64,000 nt of DNA from Nocardiopsis coralli (GCF_014892575.1 NZ_JADBGI010000012.1:62001-126000); one strand, 5' to 3'; shown: positions 15,354 to 24,033, numbered from the stretch's first letter. Translations and numbers: made by a program. The notes: a model not told the origin generated them from the letters alone.

Positions 15354-16103
15354 TCAGCGGCTCAGGCGGCGCCACAGGGGCCGGGGCAGGGCGCGCAGCA
15401 CCGTGAACAGCGGGAGCAGCACCGGCGGGGCCCACACCGTGTGCGCGCCGGTCCGCAGGCCCCGGACGACGGCCGCGGCGACCTGCGCGGGTGTGGCCGG
15501 GAACGGCGCGGGCTCCACGTGCCGCGACATCTGCGTCGGCACGTACCCGGGCCGCACCACGAGAACCCGCGCCCCGCTCCCGTGCAGCGCGTCGCCGAGC
15601 CCCTGCGCGAACCCGTCCAGCCCGGCCTTGGCGGACCCGTAGACGAAGTTGAACCGGCGCGTGCGCACACCGGCGATCGAGGACAGCACCACCAGCGTCC
15701 CGTGCCCCTGCTCCCGCAACCGCGCGGCCACCGCCAGGTCCACGGACACGTGCCCGGTGTAGTTCACCGCGCTGTCCCGCGCGGCGGCGACCGGGTCGGC
15801 CTCGTAGGCGGCCTGGTCGCCGAGCACCCCGAACGCGTCCACGACCACGTCCAGGTCCCCGACCAGCTCCACCGCCCGTCGCACCGTTTCGGCGTGGGTC
15901 TCGGGCAGCGCGGCGTCGAAGTCGAGGGCGTGCACCTGCGGCCCCAGCGCGACCAGCGCCGCGGGCGCCTCCGCCCCGCCCCGCGCGGCCAGCACCACCT
16001 CGCGCGCGCCCTCGCGCACGAGGCGTTCGACCACGGCCAGGCCGATCTCGCTGCGTCCTCCCAGCAACAGCACGGACCTCACCGAACCGACGGCGTCGCG
16101 CAT
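15354..16103 (-). CDS. dprE2: Decaprenylphosphoryl-2-keto-ribose reductase (DprE2-like SDR)
   Basis: 249 residues with a Rossmann fold. The nucleotide motif LLLGGRSEIG (variant of TGxxxGIG) is followed by an Asn-Tyr region, the catalytic Ser in LSSIAG and the YGSAK catalytic Tyr/Lys. Mycobacterial DprE2 has the same compact form and C-terminal tail. It reduces the 2-keto intermediate made by DprE1 with NADH to give decaprenylphosphoryl-arabinose, the donor for arabinofuranosyltransferases. The gene starts three bases after the DprE1 stop, in the operon DUF3068-ubiA-dprE1-dprE2. Assignment depends partly on this context; as an isolated SDR the call would be weaker. Confidence 0.85.
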   Translation of the reverse strand: MRDAVGSVRSVLLLGGRSEIGLAVVERLVREGAREVVLAARGGAEAPAALVALGPQVHALDFDAALPETHAETVRRAVELVGDLDVVVDAFGVLGDQAAYEADPVAAARDSAVNYTGHVSVDLAVAARLREQGHGTLVVLSSIAGVRTRRFNFVYGSAKAGLDGFAQGLGDALHGSGARVLVVRPGYVPTQMSRHVEPAPFPATPAQVAAAVVRGLRTGAHTVWAPPVLLPLFTVLRALPRPLWRRLSR

Positions 16104-16106
16104 GGG

Positions 16107-17513
16107 TCACTCCTTCTCGGGTCGGGCTCTCAGTTCGAGGCGTCGGGCCAGGTCGGAGACCATGACCCCGTCCGGGTCGGCGCGCGCGCACGTGCGCCGC
16201 CAGTCGGGCAGGCCCGGGTACATGGCGTGTACGGTCTCCGGCCGGGCGCGGGCGTCCTTGGCCAGGTACAGCCGCCCGCCGGCCTCCAGCACACGCCGGT
16301 CGAGGCGGTCGAGCAGCGCCCGGAGCCCGGGGAGGTCCGCGGGAACGTCCACCGCCAGCGTCCATCCGGGCCTCGGGAAGGACAGCGGTCCGGGGGTGGC
16401 CTGCCCGAACCGTTTCAGCACGCCCAGGAAGGTCGGGACCCGCGCGAACTCGGCGGCCACGGCCCGCAACGTGTCCTCTTCCCCCTGCGGCACCACACAC
16501 TGGTACTGCACCGCGCCCGCGGGGCCGTACGCCCGGTTCCACGCACGCACCCCGTCCAGGGGATGGAAGAACGCGGCCAGCGGCTGGACCTGCCCCCGCC
16601 GCCTGCGGGGCGCCCGGTGATAGTAGGCCCGGTTGAACGCGCCGACCGTCCAGCGGTTGAAGAGCCCGCGCGGGGCCGTGAACGGCACCGTCGCCGCCGG
16701 CCCCGCCCCTCCCCCGCGCAACGGTTCCCGCCGCGCCGCGAGAGGCAGGCCCCCGACGCAGGCGTGGTCGGCGCGCGAGACGACCGAACGCCCGCCGCCG
16801 GCCAGGTCGACCCAGGCCACGGAGTACCGGTGTCCGCTCTCGCACGACAGCAGCTCGAGGGTGGCGTCGAGGTCCCCGGTCCGGTCGGTGTCGACGCGGG
16901 CGAAGGCGGTGTCGACGGGCAGGGTGGCGACGGTGGCCTCGGTGACCACCCCGGTCAGCCCCATCCCGCCGACGGTCGCCCAGAAGAGCTCGGGGTCCTC
17001 GGCCGGAACGCCGCCCCGGCCGTCCTCGTCCGGAACCGCGCCGTCCGCAGCGGCGGCGCCCGGCCCCAGCCGCCGCACCGATCCGTCCGGGGTGACCAGG
17101 GTCAACGACCGAACGTGCGCACCCAGCGAGGAGTCCACGTGGTGGTTCTTGCCGTGCACGTCCGCGGCGATCGCCCCGCCCAGAGTGACTGCCCCGGTCC
17201 CGGGCACCACCGGCAGCACGTGCCCGTGCGGCAGCAGTGCATCGGCGATCCGCCCGAGCGGCACCCCCGCGGGCGCCGTGACCTGCCCGCGCGCGGCGTC
17301 GAACCGCACCGGCCCGGTGAGCCCGGTGCAGTCCAGGACGGTCCCGCCGGCGTCCTGCGCGGCGTCCCCGTAGGCCCGCCCGAGCCCGCGGGGCAGCGCG
17401 CCCCGGGGTCCGGCCCCGGCCAACGCGCGTGCGACCTGCGCGGCGTCGCGCGGGCGCACCACGCGGGCGGCGGAGGGGGCGGTCCGGCCCCATCCGCACA
17501 AGAGCACGGTCAC
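16107..17513 (-). CDS. dprE1: Decaprenylphosphoryl-ribose 2'-oxidase (DprE1-like)
   Basis: 468 residues from the GTG at 17513, overlapping the ubiA stop by four bases. An FAD-binding PCMH/VAO-type domain holds GAIAADVHGKNHH (active-site His pair near 124-125). A substrate-binding domain carries LKRFG, LSFPRPGWTLAVDV and LAKDARARPETVHAMYP (Lys419, matching the catalytic Lys418 of M. tuberculosis). It oxidises the 2'-OH of decaprenylphosphoryl-ribose. Residue 387 is Ala; in M. tuberculosis Cys387 at this position is the residue attacked by benzothiazinones, so the enzyme is predicted to be naturally resistant. Upstream in-frame codons to 17699 read through ubiA antisense and are excluded. Confidence 0.92.
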   Translation of the reverse strand: MTVLLCGWGRTAPSAARVVRPRDAAQVARALAGAGPRGALPRGLGRAYGDAAQDAGGTVLDCTGLTGPVRFDAARGQVTAPAGVPLGRIADALLPHGHVLPVVPGTGAVTLGGAIAADVHGKNHHVDSSLGAHVRSLTLVTPDGSVRRLGPGAAAADGAVPDEDGRGGVPAEDPELFWATVGGMGLTGVVTEATVATLPVDTAFARVDTDRTGDLDATLELLSCESGHRYSVAWVDLAGGGRSVVSRADHACVGGLPLAARREPLRGGGAGPAATVPFTAPRGLFNRWTVGAFNRAYYHRAPRRRRGQVQPLAAFFHPLDGVRAWNRAYGPAGAVQYQCVVPQGEEDTLRAVAAEFARVPTFLGVLKRFGQATPGPLSFPRPGWTLAVDVPADLPGLRALLDRLDRRVLEAGGRLYLAKDARARPETVHAMYPGLPDWRRTCARADPDGVMVSDLARRLELRARPEKE

Positions 17514-18460
17514 GGGTAGATCCCCATTCCGACCAGGGCGAACAGGACCACGAGGCAGAGCTGGAGGGGCCGGTCGCGCAGGGCGATCTCCTCGGGTTCC
17601 TCCCCCGCCCCGCGGTCCACGAGCATGTTGTAGCGCAGGGTACAGGCGAACAGGGGGACCACACTCGCCGCGTGCCACGGCCCCTGCGACAGCGCCCACA
17701 GGCAGAACGTGATCACCAGGACGGCCGAGACCGACACCCGCAGCCGTGTCAGGAACCGGGCGCTGTACACCCCGAGGGTGCGCCGTGCGGGGGTCCTCCC
17801 GCGCCGTTCCGCCTCACGTTTGCCGCTGACCAGCAGCAGCGCACCCATGGCGACCACGAGCACGAACCATCCGGTCATCGGAACGCCGACCGCCACGGCC
17901 CCGGCGGCGGCGCGCAGCACGTGGCAGCCGGCCACCGCGGCCAGGTCGACGAGCACGACGTCCTTGAGCCGGAACGTGTAGGCGGCGGTCAGCACCACGT
18001 ACCCGGTGACCACGGCGGTCAGCGCGGGGTCGCCCAGAAGCAGGGAGAGCGAGGGCGCGGCGGCGATGAGCACGAGCCCGGCCCCGAACGCCGTCCGCAG
18101 AGGCAGGGCACCGGAGGCGACGGGCCGGCGGCGCTTGCGTGCGTGCGCGCGGTCGCGGTCGACGTCGCGTACGTCGTTGAGCAGGTAGGTGCCGCTCGCC
18201 GCCAGGCAGAAGAGGGCGACGACGGCACCGCAGACGAGCCAGGCCGAGGGCTCGTCGAGGGCCCCGGCCGCAGCGGGGGCGGCCAGGACCAGCAGGTTCT
18301 TGGGCCATTGGCGGGGGCGGCAGGCGCGCAGCAGCGCCGGCGCGACCGCTCCCCCCGCGGCCCTGGAGGGGGCCCGACCGGGCACCGGGGTCCCGGGTGC
18401 CGTCGGGCGGGTCTCAGACCTGTCGTTCACCGTAACGGGGGGTCTCGGGCTCCTCGTCAC
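17510..18460 (-). CDS. ubiA: Decaprenyl-phosphate phosphoribosyltransferase (UbiA family)
   Basis: Up to 316 residues with about nine membrane helices. The first Asp-rich motif is LLNDVRDVDRD, which binds Mg-PRPP in this family; the second region is YTFRLKDVVLVDL. In mycobacteria the homologue (Rv3806c) transfers 5-phosphoribose from PRPP to decaprenyl phosphate, the first step toward decaprenylphosphoryl-arabinose. The following two genes supply the epimerisation pair DprE1/DprE2. The GTG start at 18460 overlaps the DUF3068 gene by 47 bases. An internal GTG at 18430 would shorten the overlap, so the exact start is uncertain. The associated phosphatase gene is not in the window. Confidence 0.88.
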   Translation of the reverse strand: MTRSPRPPVTVNDRSETRPTAPGTPVPGRAPSRAAGGAVAPALLRACRPRQWPKNLLVLAAPAAAGALDEPSAWLVCGAVVALFCLAASGTYLLNDVRDVDRDRAHARKRRRPVASGALPLRTAFGAGLVLIAAAPSLSLLLGDPALTAVVTGYVVLTAAYTFRLKDVVLVDLAAVAGCHVLRAAAGAVAVGVPMTGWFVLVVAMGALLLVSGKREAERRGRTPARRTLGVYSARFLTRLRVSVSAVLVITFCLWALSQGPWHAASVVPLFACTLRYNMLVDRGAGEEPEEIALRDRPLQLCLVVLFALVGMGIYP

Positions 18461-19364
18461 CGCGGCGGTTGGTCACCAGCAGGACGACGGCGACGCCGAT
18501 GAAGCCGACACCGACGATCAGGGACCCGATGGGCAGTGTGGTGTGGAGCAGCGGCAGGTACTGGCGTGCCTGCTCGGTGTTCTCGATCGCCTGGTCGATG
18601 GTCGCGTCGGTGTAGCTGAGTTCGCCGCTCAGCATGGTCAGCACCTCTTCGTCGTCGACCACGACGACCCGGTGCTGGTCCTCGCTGACGTTGACGGGCG
18701 AACCGGAGACCGGCTCGATCCAGTAGGTGCGGGTGAGGGAGAACTCCACGTCGCCGGTGACGTCGCCGTCGCCGTCGAGGCCTGCGACCTCGCGCGGGAC
18801 GGTCTGTTCGTCGACGACGGTGGGCTCGACGGTCTGGACGAAGCGGTAGGTCTCCACGCCCTTGATGGTCTCGACGCCGTCGAACTCCATCGGGACGGTC
18901 TCCTCGACCATGGTCTCGAAGAAGTCGTAGTCCCGCTGTTCGGTGAAGAACGGGAACTTCCAGAGCTGGCCGTTCTGGGTGACCGACTCGTCGTCGACCA
19001 TCGGGTCGCAGCAGTCGACGCCTTCACCGGTCACACGGTCGTGGCCGCCGCGGCGGCTCGTGGACGAGATACCGAAGTCGGTCTCGCCGTCCTTGATCCA
19101 GGTGAACTGGTCCCACACGACGGTGTCGTCGGTACTGGAGGCCACGTCGGCCCGGACGGTCGTGTGTGCCTCGACCTCGGCGTCCTCGACCTCCTCGACG
19201 TCCTCGATGTTGAAGTAGTCGACCTGCCCTGTGTTGACCATTTCGGCGTAGTAGTCCAGAGGGGTCTTCATCAGGGAACCGGCGACCCACGTACGCATGA
19301 GGGGTGCCATAGCGAGAGAGAAGACCCCCAGCGCGATGAGAACGACCGCGACGGTACGGCGCAT
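18414..19364 (-). CDS. DUF3068 (PorA-family) envelope protein
   Basis: 316 residues. An N-terminal membrane anchor (about 4-24) and a C-terminal membrane helix (about 270-295) flank a large external beta-rich domain, with conserved KTPLDYYAEM near the start, DQFTWIKDGE and TYWIEPVSG. Members include M. tuberculosis Rv0227c, which by my recollection lies beside a methyltransferase and an acyltransferase (Rv0224c-Rv0228), similar to the genes here. Function is unsettled; essential envelope and arabinan-related roles have been proposed. It heads the operon with ubiA, dprE1 and dprE2 and has an operator-like site 33 bases upstream of its start. Confidence 0.8.
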   Translation of the reverse strand: MRRTVAVVLIALGVFSLAMAPLMRTWVAGSLMKTPLDYYAEMVNTGQVDYFNIEDVEEVEDAEVEAHTTVRADVASSTDDTVVWDQFTWIKDGETDFGISSTSRRGGHDRVTGEGVDCCDPMVDDESVTQNGQLWKFPFFTEQRDYDFFETMVEETVPMEFDGVETIKGVETYRFVQTVEPTVVDEQTVPREVAGLDGDGDVTGDVEFSLTRTYWIEPVSGSPVNVSEDQHRVVVVDDEEVLTMLSGELSYTDATIDQAIENTEQARQYLPLLHTTLPIGSLIVGVGFIGVAVVLLVTNRRGDEEPETPRYGERQV

Positions 19365-19396
19365 GTGCCCTCCTGGGCGTGATGAGAGTCAGGTTC

Positions 19397-19410
19397 TGGA
19401 ACGGGTTCGC
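19397..19410. promoter_or_regulatory. Near-match TNNAACNNGTTNNA operator, DUF3068 side
   Basis: TGGAACGGGTTCGC matches the KstR-type consensus TNNAACNNGTTNNA at all fixed positions except the last base (C for A). It lies 33 bases upstream of the DUF3068 start. An exact match occurs in the same divergent promoter region at 19519-19532. Confidence 0.4.
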
Positions 19411-19518
19411 GGGGGTGAGGGGACGATCGGGGGAGGATCGGCCCCATGGAACTGGCTTCAGTTCCGGGTAGACTACTCCCCAGTAGTGAACGGCGTCACC
19501 CTGGCGTGTCCTAATTTT

Positions 19519-19532
19519 TATAACAGGTTCTA
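19519..19532. promoter_or_regulatory. Exact TNNAACNNGTTNNA operator, acyltransferase side
   Basis: TATAACAGGTTCTA matches the KstR-type TetR operator consensus exactly and sits in the most A+T-rich patch of the 264-base divergent gap. The hexamer TATAAC inside it could be the -10 element, so binding would block the promoter. Two other dyads lie in the gap: GGAACTG-GCTT-CAGTTCC (19448-19465) and ACTACT-CCCC-AGTAGT (19472-19487). Confidence 0.55.
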
Positions 19533-19627
19533 GTTGAACGCACGGGGCGCGTGTGACCCGCTCGCTCCCCTCTCCCCGCGGCGCACCGGCGCCCGCGCTC
19601 CCCTCGCCCCCGTCCCCGGAAGGCCCC

Positions 19628-20947
19628 ATGGCGCCCACATCCTCAGCGCCCGAGCACGACGGCGCGCGCACCCCCGGCAACCCTGCTCTCGTCCTGCCGC
19701 AGGTCACCGGCCGCCACGAGACGCTCGACGGCATCCGGGCGATGGCGGCGATGATGGTCCTGGTCTTCCACGTGGCCACCGAGACCGGGGACTCCCTCAG
19801 GCCCGGGATGGTCGGCGGGCTGCTGTCCGCGTTCGACCTGGCCGTGCCGCTCTTCTTCGCGCTCTCCGGTGTGCTGCTGTACCGGCCGTGGGCCCGCGCC
19901 GCGCTCGACGGCACACGGGGCCCGCGCGCCCGTGCCTACCTGTGGCGGCGTGTGGTGCGTGTCTTCCCGGCGTACTGGATCGTCGCGGTGGCGGCGCTGC
20001 TCATCTACTCCCGCGACCAGCTGGGCTCGGTGCGCCACTGGTTCGAGGTCATGACGCTGACCTTCACGTTCAACACCGACCCCGACTGGGTGGGGACCGG
20101 GCCCTACGGCCTCGGGCAGATGTGGAGCCTGTCGGTGGAGGTCAGCTTCTACCTGCTGCTGCCCGTCATCGCCGCCGTCCTGGCCCTGTGGGCCCGCCGG
20201 GGGCGCAGCGTGGACGTGCGCGCGAAACGCCTGCTCATCGGGTTGGCCGTCATCGCGTTCCTGGCGCTGCTGGCGTTGGTCCCGCAGTTCTATCCGGAAC
20301 CCCGCGAGTACATGCACGCCTGGCTTCCGCGGGCCATGGGCCTGTTCGCGGCCGGGATGGCGCTGGCCGTGCTCTCGGAGTGGGCGTGGCGGGAACCCGG
20401 CGAACACGGCCCCGTACGCCGTTTCTGCCGCACCGTCGCAGCGTCGCCGGGGGTGTGCTGGCTCCTCGCCGGCGGGTTCTTCGTGCTCACCGCGACCGAC
20501 GCCACCGGTGGGCGGTTCATCGGTTCGGGCGACATCTGGACCTCGGGGGTGGAGTCGCTGACCGGGATCGGTTTTGCGTTCTTCATCATCGCCCCCGCCG
20601 CGCTCGCCCCGCGGCCCACGCACGAGCCGTACCCGGTGCGTTCCGCCGAGGCCTGGCGCGAGGGGCGGTGGCTGGACTCGCTGCTGCGGCACCGGGCGTG
20701 GCAGTTCCTGGCGCGGATCTCCTACGGGGTGTTCCTGTGGCAGTTCCTGGTGCTGTACCTGTGGCGGGACTTCACCGGGCAGGAGATCTTCACCGGGTCG
20801 TTCTGGCTCGACGTCGTACCGGTGACGGTCGTGACGATCCTGTTGGCGATGGCGACGTACCGGTGGGTGGAGGAGCCCAGCCGCCGGTGGTCCCGGCGCT
20901 TCTTCCGCGAGCCCCGGCACAAGAAGGCCCCCGCCCACCGGTCCTGA
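19628..20947 (+). CDS. Acyltransferase-3 family membrane protein
   Basis: 439 residues from the ATG at 19628, which has GGAAGG five bases upstream; an in-frame GTG at 19553 lacks a ribosome site. About ten membrane helices follow a short cytoplasmic N-terminus. The family signature RHETLDGIRAMAAMMVLVFH (catalytic-type His near 57) and the later MWSLSVEVSFYLLLPV (SxEVxFY motif) identify it as an O-acyltransferase of the OafA/NodX type. The C-terminus WVEEPSRRWSRR is typical. Such proteins acylate sugars or lipids at the membrane; M. tuberculosis Rv0228 is a comparable protein next to a DUF3068 gene. It is divergent from the DUF3068-DPA operon and shares its operator-like region. Confidence 0.88.
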   Translation: MAPTSSAPEHDGARTPGNPALVLPQVTGRHETLDGIRAMAAMMVLVFHVATETGDSLRPGMVGGLLSAFDLAVPLFFALSGVLLYRPWARAALDGTRGPRARAYLWRRVVRVFPAYWIVAVAALLIYSRDQLGSVRHWFEVMTLTFTFNTDPDWVGTGPYGLGQMWSLSVEVSFYLLLPVIAAVLALWARRGRSVDVRAKRLLIGLAVIAFLALLALVPQFYPEPREYMHAWLPRAMGLFAAGMALAVLSEWAWREPGEHGPVRRFCRTVAASPGVCWLLAGGFFVLTATDATGGRFIGSGDIWTSGVESLTGIGFAFFIIAPAALAPRPTHEPYPVRSAEAWREGRWLDSLLRHRAWQFLARISYGVFLWQFLVLYLWRDFTGQEIFTGSFWLDVVPVTVVTILLAMATYRWVEEPSRRWSRRFFREPRHKKAPAHRS

Positions 20948-20983
20948 ACCGGCTCGGGCGGGGGCGCAGCGGGGCGTAGCGGC

Positions 20984-21439
20984 TCAGGCCGGGTCGACGA
21001 CGAAGACCGGGATGTGGCGGTCGGTCCTCTCCCTGTAATCGGCGTAGGGCGGGTAGGCCGCCACCGCGCGGTCCCACCAGAGGGCGCGCTCGTCCCCCTC
21101 CACCTCGCGGGCGCGGGCGGCGAAGGGCTCGGGGCCGTCCTGGAGGGCGACCTCGTCGGGAGCGGCGCGCAGGTTGTGCACCCACGACGGATGCTCGGGG
21201 GCTCCGCCCTGCGAGCCGATCACCGCGTACCGGCCGTCGTGCTCGACGCGCATGAGCGCCGACTTTCGCACGTTGCCGCTCTTGCGGCCCCGGGTGCTCA
21301 GGATGACGACGGGCAGGCCGGTGTCCAGGAGCGTGTTCCCCTCACGGCCTCCGGTCCGTTCGTACAGGTCCACCTGGTCACGGACCCACTGGGACGGACT
21401 CGGCTCGTACTCGCCGTCGAGGATCTGACGCGTGCTCAT
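20984..21439 (-). CDS. F420-dependent nitroreductase-family (Ddn-like) protein
   Basis: 151 residues from the ATG at 21439 with AAGGAG upstream. It is a split-barrel flavin-reductase-like protein of the deazaflavin-dependent nitroreductase group. Landmarks are LPVVILSTRGRKSGNVRKSA (the GRKSG cofactor-phosphate loop), YAVIGSQGGAPEHPSWVHNL and AYPPYADYRERTDR near the C-terminus. Family members use reduced F420 to reduce quinones or nitro compounds; Ddn activates pretomanid in M. tuberculosis. It is convergent with the acyltransferase gene, 36 bases from its stop. Physiological substrate unknown. Confidence 0.9.
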   Translation of the reverse strand: MSTRQILDGEYEPSPSQWVRDQVDLYERTGGREGNTLLDTGLPVVILSTRGRKSGNVRKSALMRVEHDGRYAVIGSQGGAPEHPSWVHNLRAAPDEVALQDGPEPFAARAREVEGDERALWWDRAVAAYPPYADYRERTDRHIPVFVVDPA

Positions 21440-21542
21440 CGTGCTCCTTCGGCTGAGGGGGTGGTCGAACCATCCCGATGATGGCACGGGCGCGCAGGGA
21501 CGGGGGACCGACATGCACGCCCAAGACCTTCCCCTCAAGGCG

Positions 21543-21602
21543 CGCACCGCATTGCAGGAACGCACCGCCCAAGGCACGCATCGCATTTCAGGAGCGCTCC
21601 GC
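21543..21602. repeat. Two 26-bp direct repeats
   Basis: CGCACCGCATTGCAGGAACG at 21543 (unit to 21568) and CGCATCGCATTTCAGGAGCG at 21577 (unit to 21602) are 26-base units that agree at 22 positions, 34 bases apart. They lie in the 476-base gap 21440-21915, which holds no convincing gene on either strand. Confidence 0.5.
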
Positions 21603-21628
21603 ACCCCGAGCACGCTCCACCCGAGGAA

Positions 21629-21674
21629 CGCTCCATGCGGTGCGCGAACGCCAGTGAGTGCACCGCATGGAGCG
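21629..21674 (-). terminator. Perfect 15-bp stem-loop downstream of the GT-C-like gene
   Basis: CGCTCCATGCGGTGC (21629-21643) and GCACCGCATGGAGCG (21660-21674) pair perfectly around 16 bases. The element lies 240 bases beyond the stop codon of the membrane protein gene and could end its transcript before the nitroreductase gene. Confidence 0.45.
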
Positions 21675-21771
21675 GAAACAGAGCCTCAGCCCACAGCCAC
21701 CTGGACGCCCCCTGCGGCCGATGCCGAGACGTACCCGCTCGACCTCGGACACTCGCCGGCGCTCGCACACG

Positions 21772-21863
21772 AGGCCGAGCGGTTCCAGGGGCGCACGCCC
21801 GCGCACATAGCCGAGCACCCCCGGGGACAGGCCGAGCGGTTGCAGGGGCGCACGCCCGCACAC
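21772..21863. repeat. Two 35-bp direct repeats, period 57
   Basis: AGGCCGAGCGGTTCCAGGGG begins a 35-base unit at 21772-21806 that recurs at 21829-21863 with only two differences. The spacing of 57 bases is a multiple of three, so a decayed repetitive coding sequence is possible, but no reading frame here has convincing codon bias or starts and stops independent of the neighbouring gene. Confidence 0.55.
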
Positions 21864-21915
21864 GCGGTGACACGTTCCCCGGAACCCGGCGGAGCCCGGC
21901 TCAGCAGAGCCGCAC

Positions 21916-23982
21916 CTACGCGTCGTCCTCGTCGGCGTCCCCGTCGTCGGTGGGATCCGACCGCTCGTCGTCGGCCGGCACCCACGGCTCACCGTCCTCG
22001 GCCGGGCCCATCGTCCCGACCGACACCCAGTTCACGCACACCGCGTCCTCCTCGGTGTGCAGGGCGAGCTGCTGACCGGGCGCACCGGAGGGCACGAACC
22101 ACACGCCGTCCTCCTCGGCCTCGGGGAGGTCGATCTCCAGCAGGTCGTCGCCCAGGAACAGCGCCGCCTCCGTCTCCTCCTCCGCCTCGTAGCCGATGGT
22201 GACGACCTGCGAGGGCCCTCCGTGCGCCTCCACCGGCCAGGACATGACGCCGTCCCAGGTCTCCAGGCAGTTCTCGCCCTCCTCCGGGACGAAGACGGTC
22301 GCGTTGCTCCCCGGCCCCGCGGGCACCAGGTCGCCGTCGCCGTCGAAGACGTAGCCCGTGTCGGCCTCCTCCGGAACCCGCATGCGTTCGGCGGTCTCGG
22401 CGTCGGCCAGCGGGGACAGCACCCACGAGCTCAGCCGTTCCGCCTGGTTCCACTCCAGCACCACGTCGTCCGGGACCGGGCTCGAGTACAGCCCGCCCTC
22501 GTCCGGCACGTCCCCCATCGAGGCCCGCACGGAGTCGAGGTAGGCACCCAACTGGTCGCCGCTCAAGGTGCGCGCGTAGGTGTGCGTGGACATCACCGCA
22601 GCGGCCGCGAACACCACGGTCACCGCGGCGGCCGTCGCACGCGCGGGGCGCCGGATCCGCACGCGGTAGGGCTGCAGGTCGGCGCGGCCCTCCCCCGCCG
22701 CTCCCACGTACGCGCGGGCGCGTTCCTCACGGGTGGGCAGAAACGCCAGCGCCAGGCACAGCGCGAAGACCATCGCGGCGTCGGCCACGTAGCGGGGGTC
22801 GGCGGCGACCACGTCCTGGAACCGTGCGCGTGCGATGACCGTGGGCAGCACGTCCACGACCACCACGTATCCGACCAGCAGCACCCAGGCCCGCCACGCA
22901 CGCCGGCGCATCCGCACGCTGACCAGCACGATCAGGGCGAGCACCGCCCACGAGGCCAGCACGACCCACCCGCGCGGGTCGACGAGCCCGCCGGTCGGGG
23001 TGACTGGACCCCACTCCAGCGGCCCGCCCAGGGCCCCCACGGGGAAGACCTCGGTGACCAGCCCGCGCGCGATCGCCCACGCGGAGTCGCTCTCGGGCAC
23101 CCCGGCCCCGTCGGTGTTCTCCGCCGAAGCCATCCGTCCCACGTACAGGACGGCGTAGGCCGCGAAAAGCCCCGCCATGGTCGCCCAGTAGGGCCGGTGG
23201 AGTTCCCACGCCCGGCGCACCGACACCAGCAGCCCGCCCGGGTACAGGTAGGTGACCGCGACGGCGAACACGAGCACCGGCAGGAACATCGCCTTGACGG
23301 TGAAGAGCATCCCGAACACGATCGCGCCGACCGCCAGCCACGCGGTACGGGGTTCGCCGGTGCGCAGGTGGCGCACGGTCCACAGCAGCGCCAGCGCCAG
23401 GGCGAGCTGGAACGGCACCGCGTTCAGCGCCGCCGACCACCAGGCCAGCACCGGAACCGTGAGGGGCGCGAGCACGAACACCGTCAACGGCACCAGCAGC
23501 GCCCAGCGGCGTCCGAACAGTTCCCACAGCAGTCGCAGGAACGCCAGGTACGCCGCGGCCTGCACCACGAACATCACACCCGCGCTGAGCCACCACTGGT
23601 AGGGCCAGAACGCCGTCTGGAAGTAGACCAGGAACAGCGCCCCGGGCATGAGGTGGCCCTTGTGCAGGTCGAAGAGGTGGTCGGGGCTGAGCTCCTCGGC
23701 GTCGGCGGCCGCGAAGAACAGGTAGTCGTCCTCGACGAAGTGCGACTGGGTGAGCACGTACGCGCGCACCACCAGCGCGACCGCGACGACGGCCAGGGAC
23801 GCCAGGAACACCCGGTCCCGCATCAGCCCGCGCAGTGTGGCGGCGCCCGTGCGCAGGAGCTCGCCGAAGGAGGGACCCTCCCCGTCGGGCTCCTCGACCG
23901 GGCGGCGTACCCTGAGGGCGCCTTCACCGGCCGCGTCGCCCTGTGCCTGCCTGCCCTCGCGGGCGTCGGAGTCGGGCTCCAT
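21916..23982 (-). CDS. Large polytopic membrane protein, GT-C glycosyltransferase-like
   Basis: 688 residues from the ATG at 23982, preceded by GGGGAGAG. A disordered acidic N-terminus leads to about 11-12 membrane helices (about 58-450), then a soluble C-terminal domain of roughly 200 residues ending in a polyacidic tail (DDGDADEDDA). The first external loop has VEDDYLF (Glu-Asp-Asp near 84-86), the position where GT-C enzymes carry catalytic acidic residues, followed by LFDLHKGHLMPG. I do not recognise a named family with certainty. Its place beside DPA synthesis, DUF3068 and acyltransferase genes suggests transfer of a sugar from a polyprenyl-phosphate donor. The divergent promoter contains a TNNAACNNGTTNNA site. 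Confidence 0.7.
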   Translation of the reverse strand: MEPDSDAREGRQAQGDAAGEGALRVRRPVEEPDGEGPSFGELLRTGAATLRGLMRDRVFLASLAVVAVALVVRAYVLTQSHFVEDDYLFFAAADAEELSPDHLFDLHKGHLMPGALFLVYFQTAFWPYQWWLSAGVMFVVQAAAYLAFLRLLWELFGRRWALLVPLTVFVLAPLTVPVLAWWSAALNAVPFQLALALALLWTVRHLRTGEPRTAWLAVGAIVFGMLFTVKAMFLPVLVFAVAVTYLYPGGLLVSVRRAWELHRPYWATMAGLFAAYAVLYVGRMASAENTDGAGVPESDSAWAIARGLVTEVFPVGALGGPLEWGPVTPTGGLVDPRGWVVLASWAVLALIVLVSVRMRRRAWRAWVLLVGYVVVVDVLPTVIARARFQDVVAADPRYVADAAMVFALCLALAFLPTREERARAYVGAAGEGRADLQPYRVRIRRPARATAAAVTVVFAAAAVMSTHTYARTLSGDQLGAYLDSVRASMGDVPDEGGLYSSPVPDDVVLEWNQAERLSSWVLSPLADAETAERMRVPEEADTGYVFDGDGDLVPAGPGSNATVFVPEEGENCLETWDGVMSWPVEAHGGPSQVVTIGYEAEEETEAALFLGDDLLEIDLPEAEEDGVWFVPSGAPGQQLALHTEEDAVCVNWVSVGTMGPAEDGEPWVPADDERSDPTDDGDADEDDA

Positions 23983-24033
23983 CGAGTTCTCTCCCCGCAC
24001 TGTATTGGCCATCCCGGAAAAGGGGTGCCAGAA

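Noticed and set aside
19393-19402. LexA/SOS box
   Set aside because: The GAAC/GTTC arms are two bases apart instead of four; the wider KstR-type pattern fits better.
21432-22202. Plus-strand frame containing a 19-residue repeat (AERxQGRTPAH)
   Set aside because: It runs on into the antisense of the membrane protein gene and has no ribosome site; kept only as a DNA repeat.
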